Shown: positions 12,007-22,333 of the stretch, in pieces | Position numbering within the stretch: position 1 is the first letter of the stretch | Layout of the letters: every line of letters starts with the position of its first letter | NCBI GenBank assembly: GCA_003427395.1 | Contig: BFEA01000223.1 | Coordinates: forward strand, 843,038-885,350 | DNA from: Chara braunii | Taxonomy: Eukaryota; Streptophyta; Charophyceae; Charales; Characeae | Direction of reading: 5' to 3' | Length of the DNA stretch: 42,313 nt | Made by a program: the position numbers and the translations under genes | The notes under the pieces: generated by a model | Database searches by the model: none | Told to the model about the DNA's origin: nothing | The model's input: only the letters and a program-made list of their open reading frames with translations

Positions 12007-12478
12007 CCTGTCGGGCGCATCGGTCCGACACCGCAAGCGGCAGCGCGGGACCCTCTCGGCCGCGTCACGCAGGAGTTGGACCAAACTCGTCACGAACAGA
12101 TAAGTGGAGCTTCCTTAGACCGCTCCGGCCGAGTGCGCCAGCCATACCTCTCGCGAACCCCTACGACAGGACAGGGCCTACGCGAGGCAAAACTTACCTC
12201 CACCTTACGGGAGCTGTCACCTCCCTCCGGTGGGCGTATCCCCGTCGAGCTACCAGTCCACAGTACGAAAGCTGATCAGTTGCAATCGCAGAGGTGGACT
12301 AACCGAGGGCGTTTCTCGTTTGCTGTAGCATAGGGGGTACGCGCGGTAATACGCCTATCGGACCCGCACGCGAACCGACATCTTGGGGGGGTTGAGGTCC
12401 CAAGCGCGGCCCGTCGTCGGTCGACTAGGACGCATCCCACACACCACGCGCACACCACTTTACGTACGCAAAAATAAA

Positions 12479-12499
12479 ACACACACACACACACACATC
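12479..12499. repeat. AC dinucleotide microsatellite
   Basis: About ten CA repeats within the conserved LTR 3' domain. Element B has a shorter, interrupted GTGTGTGT at the same place (41700-41712). Confidence 0.8.
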
Positions 12500-12719
12500 A
12501 AACAACGCGACAACGCTCCTAGTCCCTCGGTAGCCATCCCATAACTCTCCGATGCGGAAATCGGATAGGCGTCGTGCGCGAGACTTAGTATAAAACCGCG
12601 CGGACGCAGGGCTAACTCATATCAATTCTCGATGCGAACATACACAAGTAGTCGCAATGATGGCGTACTAGGTAGTACCCATATTGATGCTGTCCTCGTT
12701 GATCTCGAGGGTCGCGTTC

Positions 12720-12733
12720 GACACTCAAGTGTC
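12720..12733. other. Palindrome GACACTCAAGTGTC
   Basis: Two perfect 6-bp arms around two bases. It is conserved in element B (41430-41443, GACACTTGAGTGTC), near the start of the conserved LTR domain. Confidence 0.5.
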
Positions 12734-13163
12734 GGCTGACATGCGCTTTGAGGGTTAATCTCTCGACGCTGGACAACTGCCATGCGTAGTTTAAGACCAC
12801 ACACCCTCTTCTGCACTTTGTGCAGAGCGGGTGGTACACAGGTCCATACCTGTGGTGGCAGTCGTTTCTTACCGCCCTGGAGATGAGNCCCACTCCGGGC
12901 TTGGGCGAAAGTCAAGGGGTTTGACTTTGACGGCTGTCACGGACTACAACGTCCAATTNTCAAAATTTATAAGCAAAAATCTATAAGTAAAATAAATAAA
13001 CATCCCACACTCATATATCAAATCATGACTCGAGATAAAATAAGAAGGGGAAACATAGACCCATCAGGTATGCAGAANGCGTGACGCATGATTGTCATTC
13101 TCACTGCCACCAAAGTGGACTCGTACACAAGCTACAAAAACACTCACCTGCGTAAGACCAACC

Positions 13164-13354
13164 ACATAAAACAGCCACATTGCCACACACCCATGTGGTC
13201 AACCTCACTGTTCCCTGTAACTCACACCACGCCTCACACTCAAGGCCCAACCATAGTGNACATAAAACAGCCACATTGCCACACACCCATGTGGTCAACC
13301 TCACTGTTCCCTGTAACTCACACCACGCCTCACACTCAAGGCCCAACCATAGTG
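13164..13354. repeat. 95-bp direct duplication flanking one N (assembly overlap)
   Basis: 13164-13258 and 13260-13354 are identical and are separated only by N at 13259. The same 95 bases open the window. The pattern fits contig ends that share a k-mer overlap and were placed side by side without merging. It is very unlikely to be a genomic tandem repeat. Confidence 0.85.
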
Positions 13355-13814
13355 AAAATTTCCATAAAATCTCATAGGTTCTTTAATGGCCATTAAAAAA
13401 AATCTGGTTAAAACCTTCAAAGAAACATATTAAATCTCAAGGTCAAGACATCAAGTTGTGGTACAGGTATAAGTAAAGTTGTGTCGTGAGCCGCCAAGTC
13501 GACAATCAACCAACCGACCTTTTATCAGTGATAACAGAAGATGATCCTCGTAAGATCAAGCTGAACTGGTCCAAATTCTGAATGAAACGATCCAGAGGAT
13601 CTGTAACACAAGACATGTCAATCCCCAAGCTAGAATCATACGTGTATGGAGGATACAACTCCATAACACATACTCACTCAAGATCCTTCTAGTTGGCTAA
13701 GCCCGAATCTACCTTCAAAAAGTGTTCAAAGCAAAGGCAGACCCTGACATAATCTCCCCTATACAAAGTGGATCGCCAGAATCGCCACCTATCGAATACA
13801 ATCTAACTTCTTTA

Positions 13815-14370
13815 AACTAAGAAAATTTCGACAGCGCTTCCCGTGGGAAAAGTGCCTTTCCCGAATTTATATAAGTCCAAATATGAAAGCAAAAGTAATC
13901 TTTAACTCTAGAAAATCAAATTTTGTCAAACTCCTTGCATTAGTAAAAATTTGGGTAGCACTCTCTTTGGAAAGGGAGACCTTCTAGATTTATACTAAGT
14001 CAGATATAAACTCAAAAGACAACTTGAGTTTCAACTTAGACAAAATCTAATTAGCTCCTCAGTTTTGCAAAAATTTCGCCAGCACTCCCCCTAGAAAAGT
14101 GCTATTCCAAAATTTATATAAGGCTAAGTCTAGAATTTGAGAATAACTTTGACTTCTCAAAATCCAATTTTGTCGAACTCCCTGAATTAACAAAAATTTG
14201 GACAGCATTCCCTTTAGAAGAGGAGGTTTTCCAGATTTTTACTACGTCAGATAAAGAAAAGACAAATTCAACTCGGACAAGTCAAAATTTGACTAACAAT
14301 TTGAATTTGTAGCAATTTCGGCGGCGCTTCCCGTAGAGAGGGTAGCTTGCCAAGATTTATACAAAGCCAA
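13815..14370 (-). repeat. Five tandem units of about 123 bp in A's 5' LTR
   Basis: Counterpart of 555-1110. Unit marks are near 13829, 13953, 14078, 14200 and 14320. The alternation of CG(G/C)CAGC and GG(G/A)yAGC units is kept. Confidence 0.8.
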
Positions 14371-14919
14371 GTACAAAAAACATCATCCCAGAAAATGCGA
14401 GAATTGATCTAAGTAAAAAAAACTTAGCTCAGAAAATGCAGGAATTAAAACTAACTCCTATAGCTCTAGCACGTGGCGAGCAACTAAAACAATTACCTAT
14501 CAAACTGAAACTCAGACTAAGTAGTAGCCTCACTCAGTCGCATGCAGGCCAAACCACAAAGGTGAGTACTCTCACCATCCCCAAGTCAACTTGGCAGACA
14601 ATAGTTCATGGTCTTTCAATGATTTACCCTTTTATACCCAGCTTACATAAGGCATAAGGTTGGGACACCCAAACTTATGGAATGAGCCCAACTTAGCCAA
14701 TGTATACACAAACACAGGGCACAAAAACTTTTCTCTTCTTTGGGCATATGACTAGACCATTCTAGTCGCCCTGAACTGTTTAAAATATCCAAGTTACATA
14801 TATATATGTTTTCCCTTTATTTTCTAAGGCTGCATATGACTGAACTAACTTAAGTTCAGCCTGCCCCAGGTTGCCATCAATTTTACTCTTCATTATACTC
14901 TCTTCAAGTTGTGATAGGC

Positions 14920-15450
14920 TATAGTCAGACCACCTAAACTTATAGAACAGTCTCATTAGCTCGTTCTTAAATAGAATAGTAGTAAACTATAGCCAAGTTA
15001 TAATCATTGGGGTTCCAGCATGTGCGAGGCTTTGAGCCAGACCCCCCGAACTTACAGAAGGATCTAACTCTCTGCCAATTTCATTTCTCTCTGAATCACC
15101 ATGTGCATGGCATTGAGTCAGACCCCCTGAACTTACAGAAGGGTTTGCCCTTTGCCAAAGATTACTTCTTCAGAAAAAATGCAGGAAGAGGTTAAGCCAC
15201 CTAAACTTATAGAACAACTCAGACCTCCTCGTTCAGAACTAAATAAACCGAAGGAAAATCCAAAATAATCAAGGCGACCACGGCATCTGAACTTACAGCA
15301 CGCGCTTGGTTCCTGAAAAGTCAACCACATTCAGCCTTCCCAAATCAGAGCAACCAGACCGCCTAAACTTGTAGAATGGTCTGGTCCTAAAAGCAATTCA
15401 AAAATAAACTCTACACTGGGTCTCCCCAAACTTATGGGGACCTCCCATCC
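14920..15450 (-). repeat. Array of short hairpins with a conserved loop (A's 5' LTR)
   Basis: Counterpart of 2107-2640, with the same spacing and the sense-strand core TTCTRTAAGTTYAGG. Single-base changes relative to the 3' LTR often sit in the stems, for example near 15045 and 15125. Confidence 0.65.
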
Positions 15451-17481
15451 TTAATGACCCAGTCAAACTTTAACGCAATACTGCCTCCCATCCTGCCCTT
15501 TCCCAGATGCAATCTCTTTTTGCAATCTGCTTTCAATCAATCCATAAAAATTGAAACTGAGGATTTGCATGCCTGCTTTTACTTTATCTAATTCATGTCC
15601 TGGAAGTCAAATAACAAGTCAAAGCAGGGTTGCGTACCATGTACCCAGGAGTACAAATACTGGGCTATGACTGGGTTTATAGAAGAGAATTGAAAGTTAC
15701 TTTTCAGTTCCCTGCCTCCAGATCTCCTCCTGAGTTTCAGAAGAGCTCCCGCAATCGGTGGGCTGACTCCCCACATAGCCTTGCTGCGGACCTTCGGGTT
15801 GCAATCCCGCCGGCCACCTTCCTCTCGTCACAGGACTAGTTTGAGAGTAAGAAGGACAGAAGATGAGAGGTTTCAGACGCTCGAGGTACATGAGGGGGAC
15901 GACTCAACTCCCTGGAGAGGGTCTTGATATCTTCATACGCATGAGGGCCCCGCAATGGCAGCCAACGTAACAGCTTGATCGAATTGGAGTCAACTGCTGA
16001 TCTTGATCGCCGAACTCAACCCCCTGACGATCTCCTAATTTGCAGCACTAACTCCCCTCGTTGCCTGGTCTGATCACCTTCCCTAAGTCTCAACTCCTCT
16101 TCTCAGCCCCGTCGTGGCTGCACAACGGCCTGAATCAGCTCTTAGATACAGCAGCAGCACTCGGTGGCGGTTAGCAGCAGTCACCAACAACAAGAGCAGA
16201 TTGTGTGCAATCAAACGCAACCTGTAGCGGTAGTCCATACCCAATCACTCAGCAGCAGCAGTTGTGCCCAGCTACACGCCATCCGCAGGTTTCGGACCCG
16301 TCGCCCACAGCAGTGCACGGCGGCAACCTTCACTCACAGCCTGCCCGTAATACGCAGCTGTGGGCAGCAGCCGGCATCACTACGCAGCGGTTAACAGGCA
16401 GGCTCCTCCGTCCAACAGGCTGAACACTCCTCCGTGCTATCTCATGCAGCAATACAAGTAACACTTCGCCAAAAGTGACGCCCCAGAGCAGCTTGTAGTA
16501 GTTTGTGCACAGTCAAAAGAACCCGCAATCAGCAACGTGCCTCCAAATTTTCAAGGGCCGTCGGGGGCGCGCTGGACACCACGGTACAGAGGCTGCTCAC
16601 CTAGGAGACCTGATGCGGTTATGAGTACGGTCGGGCGTGAGAGGCACCCGCAGCTACAACATTCTAGTAGTAGTGCACTACCCGATGGTATGTTCCTTCA
16701 TGCAGATTCGCCCAGGCAGAGTTTTACCCAGAGCCGGTACGTGTCCCGCATCCACCTATTTTCCTCCCTTTTTCTCTTTAGTCAACGTAAGAACGTATCT
16801 GGCCGTTGACTCGGCCAGATTAAAGGAAATATGGCCGATGAGGGGTAGTTCGTAATCGTTGGAAAACACAATCACGAGCGACATTACTCCCAAAAAGATA
16901 TGAGCTCCAAGATATTTAGGTGAACAAGCTTCGACCGTATGCACTGTTCTACTACCCTCTGACTATGGGGGGGAGGGTGGAACCCCCCGCTAGAATATCG
17001 GAACACATACGGCCTTGCATCCTGCCACTCCGCTCACCTCTGACCAGGTACCCTCCTACTCTTATTTTCCTCCCGTTCTCTCTTCTCGCTTTCTCTGGTA
17101 AGGTGAGCGAACTCGCAATGGATCTTTCGTCAGAAAGCGGCTAGATACATTGCTATTTTCCTAGGCACAGCCTCCGTTACACATGTCGGCCAGACCGGCA
17201 CCCGAATCGACAATCTAGCATCGCCATTGACTTCGCCTTACTCCAAAACCCCCGACCCGTGCCCTCCCTCGCCCGATTCTGTTCGGAAACGAGGGAGATA
17301 CGCATTTCCCACTCTCCCTTCCTGCTACTCCCGCCATACCTTCACGCACCCTCTTCTTTATCTAACTCTAGATCTACTGACCCATTACTAACTCTAATGA
17401 TGGATCTGCAATCGCCAGCCTCACAAACTCTGGAATCGACCCTCTTTCCACCTGATTCCATCCTAGTTCGAGCACGCTGCC

Positions 17482-17575
17482 NGTTTGTTCTCTCCGCNAT
17501 ATCCACCATCTCCATCCTCCGNNNACCACATNTNCATACCTNGACTAACTTGCTCCCCCGCNGNGAAATNNGACN
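17482..17575. other. Cluster of ambiguous bases
   Basis: About fourteen Ns are scattered as singles, pairs and a triplet over 94 bp inside the LTR. The other LTR copy has an unambiguous sequence here (4700-4800). The pattern suggests a consensus of mixed repeat copies rather than a sized gap. Confidence 0.75.
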
Positions 17576-17809
17576 GCGCCATTAGATTCGCCTGCCTCTA
17601 AAACCCCTACCTCACATCTTACCTTCTTCGATTCCATTAAGGATCGAGCACCTTGCTCAAATCAGGCTGCGCCCAACCTTCCCTCCGCCTATGCCATCTC
17701 CGCCTTCGTTTGCATGCACCCGGCGCTGCTCCGCGTCCGGGTTCATTTCCCTCTTTTCTTCCTTAGCCCGACAGCATCTGGTGCTACCCAGTATGCCCAT
17801 CCGCTCTCC

Positions 17810-17898
17810 TGTCGGCCTCGCCCGCTATCTCTATTTCACTTCAGCGCCCGTCACTCCCTCTTCTCCGATGTCGGCCTCGCCCGCTATCTCTATTTCAC
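17810..17898. repeat. 30-bp duplication at a 461-bp deletion
   Basis: A 30-bp string beginning TGTCGGCCTCGCCCGC occurs at 17810-17839 and again at 17869-17898. The second copy replaces 461 bp present in the 3' LTR (5092-5552). Sequence resumes at CACGGCAACCC in both. The second copy looks like filler templated from 30 bp upstream during break repair. Confidence 0.7.
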
Positions 17899-18973
17899 GG
17901 CAACCCTGGCGTGCCTTGCACAGGCACAGTCACACTGCGGTCCTACGCTTGCGATATCTTATCGCTGCGAGCCTACCCCTCGGCGCCTCCGACCCCGGCC
18001 AGTGTCAAACTGCACACTCCAGACACCACAAAGGGGTGTCTATTGATACATACAACAGGACTGTGGTCATGGAAGTCAACGCCCACTAGCGTGTGCGTAA
18101 CAACTCACCGGCCGAATCAATCAGCTCTTCGAGTAGGAGGGCGAGGGCTTGCTGTGAAGCCTGCAGCGTGGGCCTAGGTGAGGTTGTCCTGGTGCATCTT
18201 GGTAGTAGTAGCAAATATTCAAATGTGAACTTTGGGGCAGAGTGGGGACATGTCCCATGGGAACAGTTGTTGGGACAGTCCGGCCGCACATTTAAAACTG
18301 TGGCAGCCTCCCACCGGTGGCCCCGCCCAGACATAGTTCACCATCTTCCCTGTCCCAGCAGCCATGCTCACACACAAACCTCTCACGACATGTCGTGGTT
18401 GGCGGACGCTGGACCCGCAGCGGCCCCCGTTACGCAACTTTCTCCCGCGTCGTGGACCATCCCCAAGCGCGGTCACCCAAGGTCCTCGACTGCCTTGTCG
18501 GCCACCCGTGGGGGTTTCATTCATTCCCCGTTGTAGAGAAGTCCCGCGAGTATCCTGAATATGCAGAAAAATTATGAATGACCCGCTAAGATAAAAATGA
18601 CATGTTCAAGGTCTTCGACCGCTGCGACGACCGTCTGTGTCCGACGACATAGCAAGTGAGCCAGGTCCATCGGTTCTGACGCCGGTCTCGGAGTCGATCT
18701 CTAGGTCAAAGGCACAAAATAAAAATAGGAATAATAATAATAATAGAAATACGACTGCATAAAAAAATAAAAGCGGGGGAACACAAGAAATTAAAGGGGA
18801 CGGGGGGTCGCGAGTCCCTCTGGCCTACAACGTCGTGCACACCCCGGCCGCACAGGGCTGCATCCTTCCGTCGACGCACATCACACGCCTCTCATCTCGC
18901 CAGGACTCAACTCTTACCCACAAATACGTTGTCAACTCCGGGTGAGGCCGTACCGGTGTGACTTGCGAGAAGT

Positions 18974-19009
18974 ACGCCAAATACCCTTGTAAGGGTATTT
19001 GGTACGACA
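18974..19009 (-). other. LTR 5' terminus: TGTCG plus terminal hairpin (A, 5' LTR)
   Basis: Identical in its hairpin to 6630-6665 (12-bp perfect stem, 2-base loop, then CGACA on the plus strand). The bases that follow on the right (from 19010) belong to element B's LTR and would include one copy of A's target duplication, probably CCGCA. The other copy lies outside the window. Confidence 0.8.
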
Positions 19010-19050
19010 CCGCACTGCCCTGGTGCGGTGCCGGACCGATGCGCTCGACA
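19010..19050 (+). mobile_element. Remnant of element B's 5' LTR (last 41 bp)
   Basis: Begins CCGCACTGCCCTGGTGCGG, itself a small hairpin, and ends GGACCGATGCGCTCGACA just before the PBS. It aligns with the end of B's 3' LTR at 42146-42186 with about five differences in 40 bases, mostly transitions. It shares CTGGTGCGG or TTGGTGCGG with that copy rather than element A's GCTTGCGG. The rest of this LTR should lie left of the window, beyond element A. Confidence 0.8.
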
Positions 19051-19052
19051 GG

Positions 19053-19070
19053 TGGCGCCGTTGCCGAGAG
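19053..19070 (+). other. Primer-binding site of element B (tRNA-Asp type)
   Basis: TGGCGCCGTTGCCGAGAG, two bases after the LTR end. The first 14 bases match the complement of the 3' end of plant tRNA-Asp exactly, and the match fades after that. The gag start follows 240 bp downstream. Confidence 0.85.
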
Positions 19071-19310
19071 AATAAGGAAAAATAATGAGTGACTAAGTAT
19101 AGGTGAGGAAGGCTTAGTGACGTTGAGTGTCCGTCCTGCCTATCTACCTGGGTCAGGAAAGCTATGAAGGACGGCCGAATCTGTGTCAGATACGTATATG
19201 AGGAAGTTAGAGAGGGAATACAGGATAGACCCCTTTTGAGATAGGATGCTGAATAGGTGAGTGTCCTTGGTTTCTTCTAACAGGGAGCTTGAAGAGAAAG
19301 GTCTGTCAAG

Positions 19311-21001
19311 ATGTCGGAGAGCGGTGGTATATCAGATGGTACCGGGAAGGTCCTGACGCTCGAGGACCTTATTGCGACCATTGACCGGCATGAGAGGACT
19401 CCCAGCAATGTCCCTAAGGTTGACACCTTTCACTTCGATGGAGAAAGAGTCTCAAACTGGCTGGATCGGGTAGAACAAGCAATGATGGGGCTATCGGATG
19501 CAGTGAAGTTCCAGCGGATCATGAGATATGTGCTTTATGGGCACAATCAAGAGGTGCAGAGGGTGGTCAACGACGCCCACGACGATTGGGCCAGGTTCAG
19601 GGAGGGAATGCAAAGGAAGTACAGGCTGGGCGATGACCTACTAACCACGGGGGACCTGGAAGCAATGAACAAGGATAACTTCACTACGATAGGGGCCTTC
19701 GTACAAGAATTTAAGAAGAGGGCAAGGAAGGTCCACAGGATCTCTGAGGAGACACAGTGTGCCATCTTTCTGGGACTACTTACTGCGTCGGAGGCCCATG
19801 AGTTGACAGGTCGTGGAGGAGGGAGTAAGTACTAAGCTCACCTGGGCCACCATTGACAAGGGGGTGGAAGATGGGAACCTAGACCAGGTGGAGCAGCACC
19901 AGGTACGGCTGCAAAGACAGAAGAGAAAGGAGAGGGATGCTACGGCATCCGGGACTCCAGGGGTAAGGAAAATTATCACCGACATACTAACAGAATTAGA
20001 CCCGGTGATACAGAGAAAGGTGGCAGCGGCAATACAGGGAAAGGCCAAAGAGGCCGTGATAGAGGAGGCTGCCCCGGAAGGGTGGGACGAAGAGGAGGCG
20101 ATGCCTCCGCACCTCTCGAAAGTGCAGCGTAAGCAGTGCAAGTTGACGCAAGGGGGGCAAGGTTCGGGAAAGGGCCAGATGCCCCAAGCGGTGGTAGCTG
20201 CCTCCCCGAGTGCGTCGACACCTTCGAGTAGTGCAGGTCCTTCGCAGGCGCTAGTACCACCTTTCGGACAGTGGCCATGACCCGTGATCAACACCTATGT
20301 ACCTTGAGGAGGGCCGGCACCCTCTGGACAGGTAGTACCCTACGCTGGGCCACAGACGAGTATGCCGCCCCCTATCTATCTTGCAGCCCAGGCCCAACCT
20401 ATGGCCCCGCCACCATCGCCCGCTCCTAGTTTGCAAGGGAGCGTGGCTGGAGGTGGGAACCAGGGTCAGGGCAATCAAGGCAATGGAGGAAGGGGTGGTG
20501 GAAGGGGGCGAGGCAGGAATGGCGGCGGTCGAGGAGGACAATGGAGGACAAGGCCAGGGGAACCAAGGTCAGGGGGATCAAGGAGGTCAGGGGTATTGAA
20601 AGACCCGCTTTAACTGGAAGACGGCTATCTGCCAACATTGCGACCAGCAAGGCCACACTATTAGGTTTTGCAACATAAGAAGGGAGGATGAGAAGAGCGG
20701 GTTGATTTCCTCCACCATGGATGGAAACATTTATGACCAGTTTGGAGATTATATTGACAGGAGGCTTGGCGGAGTGAGGACGGAGGCCCAACGGAGAGCG
20801 GCCGCCGGACCGCCACCCCCTGCCACGTTCAGGTTATGGCAGGAGAAGGAAGGACCACCAATTGGGGTTGAGGAAGTAGGGAGTCATGAGGATGTAACTC
20901 AGGGGCTACGAAGAGGAGGTAAAAGGGAAGAGTCCATAATCGTCGAATCAGACGATGAGAACGAGGAAGAAAAGATGGAGCCTCCGTCCGTCTTGCTAGG
21001 G
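19311..21001 (+). pseudogene. gag: gag of element B (frameshifted)
   Basis: Gag polyprotein of a Ty3/Gypsy element. It starts with Met at 19311 (MSESGG). The first 174 residues contain NVPKVDTFHFDGE, HDDWARFREGMQRKYRLGDD and a helical capsid-like region, and are homologous to element A's Gag. The frame shifts by one near 19820 and continues with STKLTWATIDKG, a charged segment, then a proline-, glycine- and arginine-rich stretch (20362-20600). It changes frame again before a CCHC knuckle CQHCDQQGHTIRFC at 20630-20671. The same frame runs on through an acidic segment to TAG at 21002-21004. Stops at 20278 and two frame changes make it inactive. The glycine-arginine stretch is probably nucleic-acid binding. 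Confidence 0.88.
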
Positions 21002-21004
21002 TAG

Positions 21005-22330
21005 ATGGAAGACCTGTTGAGCAAAATAGGCAGGTACCAACAAAAGTTAATGGACCTCAATGAGGGAACAAGGGAATGGAGGTCTAACCTCCCCAAGGTG
21101 TTCCTTTATGACTCCGGTCCGGAATGAGCGCCCGGGCGACCTGGGGTAAATGTAGTGGGGTCGGGCCCACGATCAGGGATGATGGCGGAACCCCTCACCC
21201 CGCAGGCCCGACTAACACAGGCAGCGCGAACGCGAAGTCAGGCCAAGACCAGTGCTAGCCAAGAACCTCCCCAGAGAGAACCTGAGCCGGGAAGAAGAAA
21301 AGAGGCAGTGGAAGTGGAGGATGATGACGAGGAGGAAGAAGATGAAAGGCTGCGCCAAGAAGAGCATTAGAGGGCGGAACAAAAGGCTAAGAAAAGAGAG
21401 GCCAGGGAAGAAGCCGAACCGGTCTTGCACGATGTGCCGCCTAAGAAGAAGAAATACGCGGTCCGGCTGGAAGAAGGGTTTGACATGGAGAAGGTGATCG
21501 ACATGTTGTTAGAGGGGCATAACGACCTCATGACCTTGAAGGAAATCTTGGCGTCAGCCCCTAAGCTCCGTGATGGATTCAAGGGGAGGTTGTCGCGGCG
21601 CCTGGTGCCCAACGTCCATCTGGGTACGATCCTGCCCAAGGAGGCAGAGTGGGCAGAGTCGGGCACGAAGATGGATTGGAAGTGTGTGGCCTGCGGCACA
21701 CTAGATTTGGTAGTGAAGGGCTTCAAGTGTACAGCGATGGTGGACACAGGGGCGGACATGAATATCATCCGGGAGGCGGATGCCATCAGGTTCGGACTGG
21801 ATATAGACCGATCTGACTGAGGCATTCTACATGGGCCAAGTTGCAGGGCCATGTTTTGTGGGACAGCCTCGAATGTGTTCATCGAGGTTGGGAAAGTAAA
21901 GGGCAGGGCATGCTTCTTCGTCATGCCAGACGTGGATCACGGAATCCTCCTAGGGAGGTCATTTTTTAGCAGGACGGAAACCGTGATATTCAATAAGCAT
22001 GACGGGACTTTGATCCTCCTCCTATGCGACCCTGCCTGCGAGAATTATGAGGTGATCACCTGCAGGAATACGGGGCCGAAGAGCATAAAGAACCGGCCCA
22101 ATCCAGGGTCTTTCACGATCGAAGAGTCGGAGGGCGAGCGCCGGAGGCTCCGGGCGGAGACAAAAGAGGAAGAGAGGATTGAAGCATTCTCCCTTAGCTT
22201 GTCGGACGTGGGGAAGGCCATGGATATGGTGGCCGCACATGAGATGGCATATCCTGATGCCATCCAGGTATTGAGGGAGCAGGTCCTGGAATGCCCTGAG
22301 ATTGAAGCTGATATATCGTCTTCCGGATGG
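21005..22330 (+). pseudogene. pro: Linker and aspartic protease of element B
   Basis: Same reading frame as the upstream knuckle. An acidic linker rich in Glu and Asp (21155-21370) leads to a retropepsin domain. The catalytic motif MVDTGADMN lies at 21737-21763, preceded by WKCVACGTLDLVVKG. The second conserved retropepsin motif, ILLGRSFF, is at 21944-21967. The enzyme would cut the Gag-Pol polyprotein in the particle. Stops interrupt the frame at 21125 (TGA), 21368 (TAG), 21818 (TGA) and 22331 (TAG), and there is no frame change, so decay here is by base substitution only. Confidence 0.85.
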
Positions 22331-22333
22331 TAG

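Larger units (their letters stand above)
12009..12800 (-). promoter_or_regulatory. Conserved 3' domain of the LTR, possible promoter and 5' leader (A)
   Basis: This block aligns almost continuously with 41400-42186 in element B. The sense strand holds GCGGTTTTATACTAAG at about 12586-12601 (B: GCGGTTTTATATTAAG), a possible TATA region about 580 bp before the PBS. The antisense strand reads a better TATAAAA at 12589-12595. A GTGT microsatellite (12479-12499) and a GTAAGGTGGAGGTAAGT segment follow. Transcription start and polyadenylation sites cannot be fixed by eye. Confidence 0.45.
15451..18730 (-). other. Central body of A's 5' LTR, non-coding
   Basis: No supported gene. It matches 2641-6380 with patchy identity: about 485 bp from 15870 are identical, other parts diverge. 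It holds the N cluster at 17482-17575 and a 461-bp deletion relative to the 3' LTR, marked by the 30-bp duplication described separately. Confidence 0.6.
12009..19009 (-). mobile_element. 5' LTR of element A, about 7.0 kb
   Basis: A minus-strand LTR starts TGTCG plus hairpin at 19009 and ends in CGACA at 12009, next to the PBS. Its nominal length is 7001 bp, or 6905 bp if the artificial 95-bp duplication and N at 13164-13259 are removed. It matches the 3' LTR at 1-6665. It contains the conserved 3' block (12009-12800), the 123-bp array, the hairpin array and a central non-coding body. Ns lie at 12888, 12959, 13079, 13259 and in a cluster at 17482-17575. It is inserted into element B's LTR, since 41 bp of that LTR follow directly at 19010. 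Confidence 0.88.

Noticed and set aside
6665-12009. DNA transposon interpretation of the repeated 6.6-7 kb unit because of its terminal palindromes
   Set aside because: The unit is followed by a PBS at one end and preceded by a polypurine tract at the other, with gag between two copies, which is LTR structure.
12076-12915. Several open frames of 70-97 codons on both strands
   Set aside because: They lie in the conserved non-coding LTR end and are not conserved as protein in element B.
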